DNA of 12,825 bases from Planctomycetota bacterium (lineage in GTDB: Bacteria; Planctomycetota; PUPC01; DSUN01): positions 1 to 12,825 of the forward strand of contig VGYW01000241.1 in the NCBI GenBank assembly GCA_016872875.1. Reading direction: 5' to 3'. The position numbers and the translations under genes were made by a program. Below the pieces are notes generated by a model that had not been told where the DNA came from, searched no databases, and was given only the letters and a program-made list of their open reading frames with translations. Shown here one piece after another: positions 7,423 to 12,825 of the stretch (positions within the stretch are counted from its first letter, which is position 1; each line of letters begins with the position of its first letter).

Positions 7423-8619
7423 TCAGACGCGCTCATAGGGATAGAAGAGCTTCTTATATTCATCCTGGGCGTAGCGGTCGGTCATGCCTGCGATGTAGTC
7501 GCAGATGGCGCGGTGGAGTCCCTCGGCGCGGGCGGTGGCGCGGAAGTCGTCGGGGAGCTGTGCCTCGTCGGCCAGGTAGGCGCCGAAGAGCTCGCGGACG
7601 AAGCGCTTGGCCTTGCTGGTCATGCGCGCGACGCGGTAATGGCGGTAGAGCTTCTCGTGGAGGAAGGCCTCCAGGTCCGCCTTCTGGCGCTGGATGGTCG
7701 CGCTGAAGGCGAAGAGGCGCTGCCCGGCACAGCGGACGCCCTCGGCATCCTGTATGCCCAGCTCTGCGATGCGGGCGAGCGTGGTCTCCACGAGGTCAGT
7801 CACCTGCGCGTTGATCAGGCGGATGATCACCTGGCGGTCGTGGAGGCGTTCGGGGAGGCCGTGCTGGTGGCTCTCGACCTCTGCGGCGGCCACGGCCCAG
7901 GCCTCCACCCCGGCCAGGTCGTCGCGGCGGATCAGGTGGGCGGTCAGCCCGTCGTCTATATCGTGGTTGTTGTAGGCCACCTCGTCGGCCACTTCCACCG
8001 CCTGGGCTTCGAGGACGGGCTGGGACCCGTCGTTGAACTCCTCGACGGCTGGGCGGTCGTGGCGGGTGGTGTGCTTGGCGATGGCCTCGCGGACCTCCCA
8101 GGAGAGGTTGAGGCCGGTGAAGCCCGGGTAGCGGCGCTCCAGGTGGTCCACCACGCGGAGGCCGTGGGCGTTGTGCTCGAAGCCGCCGTGGCCGCGCATC
8201 TGGTCGCGGAGCTCCTCCTCGCCCGAGTGGCCGAAGGGGGTGTGGCCGAGGTCGTGGGCCAGCGCGATGGCCTCCGCGAGGTCCTCGTTGAGGCCCATGA
8301 TCCGCGCTATCGTCCGCGAAATCTGGGCAACCTCCAGCGTGTGAGTCAGCCGCGTCCGGTAGTAGTCCCCCTCGTGGTTCACGAACACCTGGGTCTTGTA
8401 CTCAAGTCGGCGGAAGGCTGTGGAGTGGACGACGCGGTCGCGGTCGCGTTGGTAGACCGTGCGGAGTGGGTGTTCGGGCTCGGGGTGGCGGCGTCCGCGG
8501 CTCTCGCGGCTCCGCGTGGCGTAGGGCGCCAGCATCGCCACCTCGCGCTCCTCTGCCGCCTCGCGCCCCACGAGGCAGGGCCATTTCTGATTTCTGATTT
8601 CTGATTTCTGATCTGCCAT
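7423..8619 (-). CDS. dgt: Deoxyguanosinetriphosphate triphosphohydrolase-like HD protein
   Basis: 398 residues from the ATG at 8619. Hydrolyses dNTPs to nucleoside plus triphosphate; cytosolic, lowers or balances dNTP pools. Seen: LAPYA..S..SRGR, YQRDRDRVVHSTAFRRLEYKTQVF, the metal ligands H93, H122-D123 in AHDLGHTPFGH, and the later DEVAYNNHDIDDGL. The C-terminal FYPYERV is typical of the dGTPase-like clade. Residues 2-13 (ADQKSEIRNQK) come from a 7-mer array, not from the family. The native start is more likely GTG at 8571, giving MGREAAEEREV, where homologous N-termini usually begin. An AGGAG lies about 12 nt before the ATG, further than usual. A 51-nt gap separates it from the HIT gene upstream. 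Confidence 0.94.
   Translation of the reverse strand: MADQKSEIRNQKWPCLVGREAAEEREVAMLAPYATRSRESRGRRHPEPEHPLRTVYQRDRDRVVHSTAFRRLEYKTQVFVNHEGDYYRTRLTHTLEVAQISRTIARIMGLNEDLAEAIALAHDLGHTPFGHSGEEELRDQMRGHGGFEHNAHGLRVVDHLERRYPGFTGLNLSWEVREAIAKHTTRHDRPAVEEFNDGSQPVLEAQAVEVADEVAYNNHDIDDGLTAHLIRRDDLAGVEAWAVAAAEVESHQHGLPERLHDRQVIIRLINAQVTDLVETTLARIAELGIQDAEGVRCAGQRLFAFSATIQRQKADLEAFLHEKLYRHYRVARMTSKAKRFVRELFGAYLADEAQLPDDFRATARAEGLHRAICDYIAGMTDRYAQDEYKKLFYPYERV
8583..8610. repeat. 7-mer tandem array (ATTTCTG)x4 at the 5' end of dgt
   Basis: Four perfect ATTTCTG units followed by ATCTG. It lies just inside the upstream-most ATG of dgt and can pair with the oppositely oriented array at 8654-8686, enclosing the dgt leader in a hairpin. 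Confidence 0.85.
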
Positions 8620-8653
8620 CGCGCGACCAATCTCCTACCGACAAGCGTGTCTG

Positions 8654-8686
8654 AAATCAGCAATCAGCAATCAGCAATCAGCAATC
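8654..8686. repeat. 7-mer tandem array (CAATCAG) at the 3' end of the HIT gene
   Basis: AAATCAG, three CAATCAG units and CAATC. In mRNA sense it reads ATTGCTG repeats and supplies the last residues (IADC) and the TGA stop (8673-8671) of the HIT protein. Its orientation is opposite to the other five 7-mer arrays. Confidence 0.85.
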
Positions 8687-9180
8687 TGTCTTCGCAGCAG
8701 CCCATAGAGGGCCTCCAGCGACTGGACGACCACCTTCGCCCCCCCGATGACCGGCATGAAATTCGTGTCGCCGTTCCAGCGCGGCACGATGTGGACGTGC
8801 AGGTGCCCCGGCACCCCCGCGCCCGCGCACGTGCCGAGGTTCATGCCGATGTTGAACCCGTGGGGGTTCACCGTCTTGGCCAGGAGCTGTTGCGAGTCGC
8901 GCGTCAGTTGCATCAGGGCGGCCAGGTCCGCGTCGTCGAGCTCCGCGAGGTCGCCCTTGTGGGCGTTGGGCGCGACGAGAAGGTGCCCGTTGTTGTACGG
9001 GTAGCGGTTGAAGATCGAGAAGCAGCGCTCGCGGCGCTCGAGCACCAGGTTGCGTTCATCCTCCTTCGAGGCCAGGGCCTCGCAGAGGAAGCAGCCGTCC
9101 TTCCGCGGCTCCAGGATGTAGCCCATCCGCCACGGCGCCCAGAGGATGTCAAGACCATGAGCCGAGCTTGACTCGCTCAT
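8671..9180 (-). CDS. HIT-family hydrolase/phosphorylase (Ap4A-type)
   Basis: 169 residues. The ATG at 9180-9178 overlaps the TGA of the preceding gene as ATGA, which fixes the start by translational coupling; an upstream in-frame ATG at 9198 would overlap fmdB further. Seen: WAPWRMGYI, GCFLC (C30, C33, probable zinc pair with later His), FNRYPYNNGHLLVAP, and the catalytic histidine triad HLHVHIVPRW (126-135). This layout matches bacterial HIT proteins of the diadenosine tetraphosphate phosphorylase-like branch. They act on dinucleoside polyphosphates or AMP-linked substrates in the cytosol; the exact substrate is not shown. The C-terminus ends in a 7-mer repeat that provides the stop. Confidence 0.94.
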   Translation of the reverse strand: MSESSSAHGLDILWAPWRMGYILEPRKDGCFLCEALASKEDERNLVLERRERCFSIFNRYPYNNGHLLVAPNAHKGDLAELDDADLAALMQLTRDSQQLLAKTVNPHGFNIGMNLGTCAGAGVPGHLHVHIVPRWNGDTNFMPVIGGAKVVVQSLEALYGLLRRQIADC

Positions 9181-9413
9181 CTTCTGCACCCCGCACAACT
9201 ACTGCGCGCGCACGAGGAGCAGCTCGAGCGCCCGGCCGAACGTGACGCCTCGCCGCGGCTGCTCGCCACGGACATCCCGAAGAGCGACAGCTTCCGCCGC
9301 GTCCTCGCCGCCCCGCAGCGCGGGCAGCGGGCCTTCGCCTCGGCCTCCATCGAGCGGAAGAGCTGCTCGAAGTCCGAATCGCACTTCTCGCAGTGGAACT
9401 CGTAGATTGGCAT
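9177..9413 (-). CDS. FmdB-family zinc-ribbon protein
   Basis: 78 residues; ATG at 9413 with AGGAGG about 6 nt upstream. The N-terminus MPIYEFHCEKC..DFE is the FmdB/CxxC_CXXC_SSSS signature. Two CxxC pairs (CEKC, CPRC) should hold one zinc. The tail is rich in Ser and Cys (SSCSSCARSSCAGC), as in many members; its role is unknown. First gene of the operon: a near-consensus promoter lies about 25 nt upstream, and its stop overlaps the HIT start by four bases. Family name comes from a proposed regulator of formamidase genes; no precise function can be claimed. Confidence 0.9.
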   Translation of the reverse strand: MPIYEFHCEKCDSDFEQLFRSMEAEAKARCPRCGAARTRRKLSLFGMSVASSRGEASRSAGRSSCSSCARSSCAGCRR

Positions 9414-9436
9414 CGCAGCCTCCTGGCCCTGGCCGG

Positions 9437-9465
9437 ATTATAGCAAGCCCGACTCCCGGAGTCAA
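9437..9465 (-). promoter_or_regulatory. Sigma70-type promoter for the fmdB-HIT-dgt operon, with overlapping palindrome
   Basis: On the minus strand: TTGACT (9465-9460), 17 nt, TATAAT (9442-9437). This is a perfect -10 and a 5-of-6 -35. Expected start is near 9430, a leader under 20 nt. A perfect 13-bp palindrome, GACTCCCGGAGTC (9451-9463), covers most of the -35 and part of the spacer, a position typical of a repressor operator. Confidence 0.8.
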
Positions 9466-9531
9466 CGCGGCAAGGCCCCCATCCCCGCCTTGACGCCCCG
9501 CGTCGTTCCTGTTAGGCTACCCCCACGTAAC

Positions 9532-9577
9532 GCCGCGGAGCGGCAAAAGGCGCGTTCCCACGCGGAGCGTGGAGACG
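9532..9577. repeat. Two adjacent GGA-loop palindromes
   Basis: GCCGC-GGA-GCGGC (9532-9544), then CGTTCCCACGC-GGA-GCGTGGAGACG (9553-9577). The second has 11-nt arms with two mismatches; its inner 6 bp are perfect. Both share CGCGGAGCG and the same GGA loop as the palindrome inside the activator gene. They lie in the divergent spacer 9466-9628, where nothing else is evident. Confidence 0.7.
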
Positions 9578-9628
9578 AGAGAGGAGAACTTCATGCACCA
9601 CCTATGCTCGCTAAGCCCTCCACCGCGC

Positions 9629-9657
9629 TTGACTTGAGCTTTGCGGAGGGCTATCAT
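9629..9657 (+). promoter_or_regulatory. Sigma70-type promoter for the rightward genes
   Basis: TTGACT (9629-9634), 17-nt spacer, TATCAT (9652-9657). Each box matches 5 of 6. Expected start is near 9664, about 54 nt before the ATG at 9718. Confidence 0.75.
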
Positions 9658-9717
9658 CTATAGGAGCCAAGGAGCCCAGGGTTTCGCGAGGCGGACGGGG
9701 GCGGGAGGCTAAGTAGG

Positions 9718-9996
9718 ATGGTCGGTGTGTTGCAGGCCTTGGCGTATTTTGCCTTTGTTTTTCTCATCGGGGCACTCGCGCTTCGATGCGCGAGGACGCC
9801 TCTTCATTCGTGCCCGCATTCGGGGTACGTCGGGGCCCTCCGCTTGGTCGACAGCCTGGATGGAGCGGCTCGGCCCGGTCGGACGGGGGACCAGGATACC
9901 GGCTGGTGGCAGTTCTCGCTCTCAGCGGCCATGCGCGGTATGGAGAATGAGCCCTCTCCGTACACTACGGATGACCTGAAGGAACGCTTTTCGTGA
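9718..9996 (+). CDS. Small putative membrane protein, possible partner of the MazF-like protein
   Basis: 92 residues. ATG at 9718 with GGGAGG about 9 nt upstream and a good promoter further up. Residues 4-24 are a hydrophobic helix (LQALAYFAFVFLIGALAL). The middle is Gly/Arg-rich with no recognisable fold. The C-terminus is acidic (MENEPSPYTTDDLKERFS). Its TGA overlaps the next gene's GTG start (GTGA, 9993-9996), as in toxin-antitoxin pairs. The position suggests an antitoxin or regulator, but no known antitoxin domain is visible and a membrane segment would be unusual. An alternative is that only the C-terminal part is ancestral and the N-terminus is newly acquired. Confidence 0.5.
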   Translation: MVGVLQALAYFAFVFLIGALALRCARTPLHSCPHSGYVGALRLVDSLDGAARPGRTGDQDTGWWQFSLSAAMRGMENEPSPYTTDDLKERFS

Positions 9997-10340
9997 TTCA
10001 CGAGGGGCAGGTCGTCCTTTTCCGGTTTCCTCAGACCGACCAAGCGCCGGGCAAGTTGCGGCCCGCCATCGTTCTCCGCAGGCTGCCCGGCCCTTACGAG
10101 GACTGGCTCATCTGCATGGCATCTTCACAACTGAGCCATGCGGTGCCAGGGCTGGACGAGGTTATGTCAAAGGCCGATCTGGACTTCGCGTCATCAGGTT
10201 TCAAGACGCCCAGCGTCATCCGCGTCTGCCGGCTGGCAGTGGCCGACCGGCAAATTCTTGTCGGCGCAATCGGTGAGATCGCACGCGAACGCCTCGCCCG
10301 AATTCGCGCGAACCTCTCAGCATGGATCGCAGGCCTGTAG
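9993..10340 (+). CDS. PemK/MazF-like protein (putative type II toxin)
   Basis: 115 residues; GTG start overlapping the upstream stop by four bases, with AAGGAA 9 nt before it. Seen: an N-terminal GQVVLFRFPQTD strand, GKLRPAIVL (the family's G-K-x-RP-x-(L/I)V core), then SVIRVCRLAVADRQILVGAIGEI near the C-terminus, matching the SVVR...K-G motif region. MazF-type proteins are ribosome-independent endoribonucleases that cut mRNA; whether this one is active cannot be told. Typical length for the family. Confidence 0.8.
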   Translation: MIHEGQVVLFRFPQTDQAPGKLRPAIVLRRLPGPYEDWLICMASSQLSHAVPGLDEVMSKADLDFASSGFKTPSVIRVCRLAVADRQILVGAIGEIARERLARIRANLSAWIAGL

Positions 10341-10378
10341 GGCCATCCCGCTGGAAGAAAAGAACGAGGTCAAACCCC

Positions 10379-11749
10379 ATGCTCCCCCTCATGCTCTCGC
10401 TCATGGCCGCCACGCCCTCGGAACCGATCAAGCTCCACCCCGACAACCCGCACTACCTGTCCTGGCGCGGGAAGCCGACCGTGCTGATCACGTCGGGCGA
10501 GCACTATGGGGCGGTGCTGAATCTGGACTTCGATTACGTGCCCTATCTCGACGAGCTCCAACGCTGTGGGCTGAACCTCACGCGAACGTTCAGCGGGGTC
10601 TATTGCGAATCGGCAAAGTCGTTCAACATCAAGGGCAACCCGCTCGCGCCCGCGAAGGACCGCCTCATCTGTCCCTGGGCACGCTCCGACACGCCCGGCT
10701 ACGCCAACGGGGGAAACAAGTTCGACCTGACGAAGTTCGACCCGGCCTACTTCGCCCGCCTGCGGGACTTCGTGGCCCAGGCCGCCAAACGCGGCGTCGT
10801 GGTGGAATACGTCCTCTTCTGCCCCTTCTACGAGGACGAGATGTGGAACCTGAGCCCGATGAACGCGCGGAACAACGTCAACGGCATCGGGGCCATCGGC
10901 CGCAACGAGGTCCACACCCTCAAGCACAAGGACCTCCTCGCGGTGCAAGAGGCATTCGTGCGGAAGGCCGTGGCGGAGCTCCGCGACGCCGAGAACCTCT
11001 ACTACGAAATCTGCAATGAGCCCTACTTCGGCGGCTGCACCCTCGAATGGCAGCACCGCATCGCCGACGCCATCGTGGACGCCGAGAAGGACTTCCCCCA
11101 CAAGCACCTCATCGCCCAGAACATCGCCAACGGCAAGGCCAAGATCGAGAAGCCCCATCCCGCCGTGAGCATCTTCAACTTCCACTACGCCACCCCGCCC
11201 GACACCGTGGCGATGAACTGGGGCCTCAACAAAGTGATCGCGGACGACGAGACCGGCTTCAAGGGTAGCGGCGACGCCGTCTATCGCGGCGAGGGCTGGG
11301 ACTTCCTCCTCGCGGGCGGCGCAATCTACTCCAACCTCGACTACTCCTTCACCCCCGACACCGAGGACGGCTCGGCGAAGCCCAATGCCCCGGGCGGCGG
11401 AGGGGCGACGCTCCGCAAGCAGCTCCGCATCCTCAAGGACTTCATCGAGAGCTTCGACTTCGTGAGGATGACGCCCGACAACGGCGTCGTCAAGGGCGGA
11501 GTGCCCCCCAAGGCCACCGCCCGCGCCCTCGTCGAGAAGGGCCGGGCCTACGCCATCTACCTCCGCGGCGGCACCCAGGCCAACCTGGTCCTCGACCTCC
11601 CCGCCGGCACCTACAAGGCCGAGTGGCTCAACACCCGCACCGGCTCCGTCGAGAAGCCCGAAACCCTCCAGCACGCCGGCGGCCAGGCCACCCTCGCCTC
11701 CCCGCCTTACACCGAAGACATTGCCCTGCGCGTGAAAAGGGGCGAGTGA
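10379..11749 (+). CDS. Secreted clan GH-A glycoside hydrolase (cellulase-like)
   Basis: 456 residues from the ATG at 10379, preceded by GAGGT; the start gives a short hydrophobic N-terminus (MLPLMLSLMAAT) suited to export. An upstream in-frame ATG at 10322 would overlap the previous gene and is less likely. A TIM-barrel is suggested by LSWRGKPTVLITSGEHYG, YLDELQRCGLNLTRTF and VEYVLFCPFYEDEMW. The acid/base is likely Glu214 in YYEICNEPYF. The nucleophile is likely Glu291 in VIADDETGF. Residues about 375-456 look like a beta-sandwich tail (RAYAIYLRGG, LVLDLPAGTYKAEWL). The polysaccharide substrate is not deducible. It lies 38 nt after the MazF-like gene, so cotranscription is possible. Confidence 0.85.
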   Translation: MLPLMLSLMAATPSEPIKLHPDNPHYLSWRGKPTVLITSGEHYGAVLNLDFDYVPYLDELQRCGLNLTRTFSGVYCESAKSFNIKGNPLAPAKDRLICPWARSDTPGYANGGNKFDLTKFDPAYFARLRDFVAQAAKRGVVVEYVLFCPFYEDEMWNLSPMNARNNVNGIGAIGRNEVHTLKHKDLLAVQEAFVRKAVAELRDAENLYYEICNEPYFGGCTLEWQHRIADAIVDAEKDFPHKHLIAQNIANGKAKIEKPHPAVSIFNFHYATPPDTVAMNWGLNKVIADDETGFKGSGDAVYRGEGWDFLLAGGAIYSNLDYSFTPDTEDGSAKPNAPGGGGATLRKQLRILKDFIESFDFVRMTPDNGVVKGGVPPKATARALVEKGRAYAIYLRGGTQANLVLDLPAGTYKAEWLNTRTGSVEKPETLQHAGGQATLASPPYTEDIALRVKRGE

Positions 11750-11750
11750 C

Positions 11751-12176
11751 ATGGGGAACGAGGAATCCCAAGAAGGACCGCATTCGGATGAGCGATGGGC
11801 GCTCATTCCCACGTGCTCCATCCTGGGCCGGCCGATCATCCTTGGCTTGATGCCACTCGAAGGCTACCCGCGGCCCGGCATGTCGTGCTACCGCTCCCTC
11901 CTGTGCGAGAAAGAGGAGCGGGATTGCTGGTTCGCGCGACCGATGGAGAGCAAGGTGATCCCCTTCGATTACGAAGGAGCAGAGAGGCTTGTCCTCAACG
12001 CCGGGCGTTCGTTCCCCTGGGGCCTGAACCCCGTACCGCTGGTCATTGAGTCCTCCCTGCCTCCCTCCCTGAAGGCGCAACTCTTACAGGAGTTCCTCGA
12101 CCACACGGAGGAGCTGAGCGCCCTGGCTAACTACGCCCCAGAAGACATCGTAGCCGCGCTGAAGACGATCGCCTGA
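11751..12176 (+). CDS. Hypothetical protein, 141 residues
   Basis: The ATG at 11751 lies one base after the glycosidase stop, with AAAGGGG upstream; translation is probably coupled. No family recognised. No signal peptide or membrane helix is seen. It has three Cys (residues 22, 46, 52), a central WFARPMESKVIPFDYEG, and a helical acidic C-terminus (LLQEFLDHTEELSAL). Base composition is less extreme than in the minus-strand block. Its 3' end runs into the remnant of a VapC gene on the other strand, suggesting that the segment was joined to that locus by a rearrangement. Confidence 0.7.
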   Translation: MGNEESQEGPHSDERWALIPTCSILGRPIILGLMPLEGYPRPGMSCYRSLLCEKEERDCWFARPMESKVIPFDYEGAERLVLNAGRSFPWGLNPVPLVIESSLPPSLKAQLLQEFLDHTEELSALANYAPEDIVAALKTIA

Positions 12177-12242
12177 CCACCTGACCTTCTCCGGCTCGGC
12201 GTCCCGCCTGATGAACGCGTGGGTGTCGAGGAGGAGCTTCAT
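12084..12242 (-). pseudogene. vapC: VapC-type PIN toxin, N-terminal remnant
   Basis: The ATG (12242-12240) overlaps the antitoxin TGA as ATGA. The first residues MKLLLDTHAFI..DAEPEK are a clear PIN/VapC N-terminus with the first catalytic Asp. After about residue 20 the similarity stops, and the frame runs antisense to the neighbouring gene until TAA (12086-12084). Only 52 residues remain, against about 125-130 in the family, and the other acidic residues are missing. The break lies near 12180-12185. Confidence 0.75.
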
Positions 12243-12463
12243 TCGCCTTCCGACCCCATATCCTCAGGAAGCGGGTCATCAAAATCGTCGCTGGTCCAGA
12301 TCTCGCCAGCGTGCAAGCCGGCGACCCGGCGCCTTAGAGGCACAATCTGGGCCACGGGCTTGTCGTATTCGCTGAGAACCACCTGCACGCCAGAGATGGC
12401 CCGCTGGACCAGCTCTTTCAGATGGGCCTGAGCGTGCTCGATATCCACGGTTTCAGTCTTCAT
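12239..12463 (-). CDS. Phd/YefM (VapB-like) antitoxin
   Basis: 74 residues; ATG at 12463 with AGGAG 7 nt upstream. Seen: a Phd/YefM-like DNA-binding N-terminus (TVDIEHAQAHLKELVQRAISG, strand VVLSEYDKPVAQIVPL) and a C-terminus GLHAGEIWTSDDFDDPLPEDM typical of antitoxins paired with PIN toxins starting MKLLLDTHAF. It would normally bind and inhibit VapC and repress its own promoter. With the toxin truncated it is effectively an orphan. A weak promoter (TTGCAT, 16 nt, TACACT) may lie about 60-90 nt upstream. The frame extends further upstream to 12655, but that part has no family similarity. Confidence 0.88.
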   Translation of the reverse strand: MKTETVDIEHAQAHLKELVQRAISGVQVVLSEYDKPVAQIVPLRRRVAGLHAGEIWTSDDFDDPLPEDMGSEGE

Positions 12464-12598
12464 CTCACGACTCCTGTTCACTGCCTTGCTCTTCCAGAGG
12501 TCAAGGGCTTCCACATCCAGTGTACCCCGCACGGGCCGGAATGCAAGTTCAGAGCAAGAGCATGGCCCCCAGCTCTGGCTGTGCTCTTCGGCTCCGAA

Positions 12599-12641
12599 GC
12601 TCCGAACGGAGCGTACTATAGCAGCCCAGGGCGAAGCCCTG
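12599..12641. other. Two short palindromes in the noncoding region upstream of the antitoxin
   Basis: GCTCCG-AA-CGGAGC (12599-12612) and CAGGGC-GAA-GCCCTG (12627-12641). The stretch 12464-12734 holds no convincing gene. Its other visible content is an A-rich patch near 12704-12719 and the pair of palindromes. They could be terminator-like or operator-like; the evidence is only the symmetry. Confidence 0.45.
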
Positions 12642-12734
12642 ATCTTTGCCCACAAGTAGGGCAGCTGATGGGGTCGGACGAGTGGATTCCGATAGGAGGG
12701 TGAAAAAATCCAGCAAAAAACGCGCCATGGGGGC

Positions 12735-12763
12735 TTGGACCTTGGATTTTCTTATGGTATACA
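12735..12763 (+). promoter_or_regulatory. Sigma70-type promoter pointing out of the window
   Basis: TTGGAC (12735-12740), 17 nt, TATACA (12758-12763). Transcription would start near 12770. Confidence 0.55.
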
Positions 12764-12770
12764 ATGATGC

Positions 12771-12825
12771 GTGACGAAGAAAGGCAGACGCCGCAGGTCC
12801 AAGGAAAAGGAGGCCCGAGCTCTGC
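12771..12825 (+). CDS. Possible 5' end of a basic protein (continues beyond window)
   Basis: The GTG at 12771 opens MTKKGRRRRSKEKEAR, highly basic, running off the end. The GTG coincides with the expected transcription start, so translation would be leaderless. An ATG at 12767 in another frame is also open. AAGGAGG near 12808-12814 could instead serve a start just outside the window. Too short to identify. Confidence 0.3.
   Translation, partial: MTKKGRRRRSKEKEARAL

Noticed and set aside
9593..9637. Tiny 14-codon frame with AGGAG upstream
   Set aside because: Too short to support, no similarity, and it lies upstream of and within the -35 box of the rightward promoter.
10322..10378. Longer start for the glycosidase
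   Set aside because: It would overlap the MazF-like gene and place a basic non-signal segment before the hydrophobic N-terminus; the ATG at 10379 has its own ribosome-binding site.
12464..12655. Upstream extension of the antitoxin frame
   Set aside because: No family similarity, and a good ribosome-binding site marks the ATG at 12463.

Overview
This is a GC-rich window, apparently from an environmental bacterium. Four things suggest a Planctomycetota-type lineage, which is an inference because no marker gene is present: a membrane Ser/Thr kinase next to an FHA-GAF-sigma54 activator; spacers full of short tandem arrays and GGA-loop palindromes; a secreted clan GH-A hydrolase; and addiction-type genes.

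Layout. Positions 1-429 hold the 3' end of a TatD-type nuclease (+). It converges on a long minus-strand block, 9413 down to 639: FmdB-type zinc ribbon, HIT hydrolase, dGTPase, FHA/GAF/sigma54 activator, Ser/Thr kinase, YacL-like membrane PIN-TRAM protein, IspD, and a secreted thioredoxin-fold protein. A near-consensus sigma70 promoter with an overlapping palindrome lies in front of fmdB. A second one drives the thioredoxin-fold gene. From 9629 the + strand carries a promoter, a small membrane-type ORF overlapping a PemK/MazF-like gene, a secreted glycosidase and an unknown gene. The right end has a minus-strand Phd/YefM (VapB-like) antitoxin whose VapC partner survives only as an N-terminal stub. 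A promoter then points out of the window.

Most notable result. The thioredoxin-fold gene (639-1694) is interrupted by one in-frame TGA (1508-1506), with coding sequence in the same frame on both sides. Exactly 11 nt after the TGA is a perfect 7-bp hairpin with a GGUGC loop, 18 nt from codon to loop. This is the geometry of a bacterial SECIS element, so the gene probably encodes a selenoprotein with Sec63 near Cys67. TGA is an ordinary stop elsewhere in the window.

Second theme. Several unrelated simple-sequence families fill the spacers and enter genes: 7-mers (GATTTCN-like) at six sites, 8-mers (GGATGRRT) as two large hairpins, TCG/CGA triplet arrays, and a GGA-loop palindrome. They add residues to IspD, to the dGTPase N-terminus and to the activator linker. 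They supply the stop codon of the HIT gene and seem to have displaced the start codon of ispD.

Functional reading. The minus-strand block combines housekeeping (isoprenoid precursor synthesis, dNTP and nucleotide hydrolysis) with a likely phospho-signalling module in which the kinase and the FHA activator would connect threonine phosphorylation to sigma54-dependent transcription.
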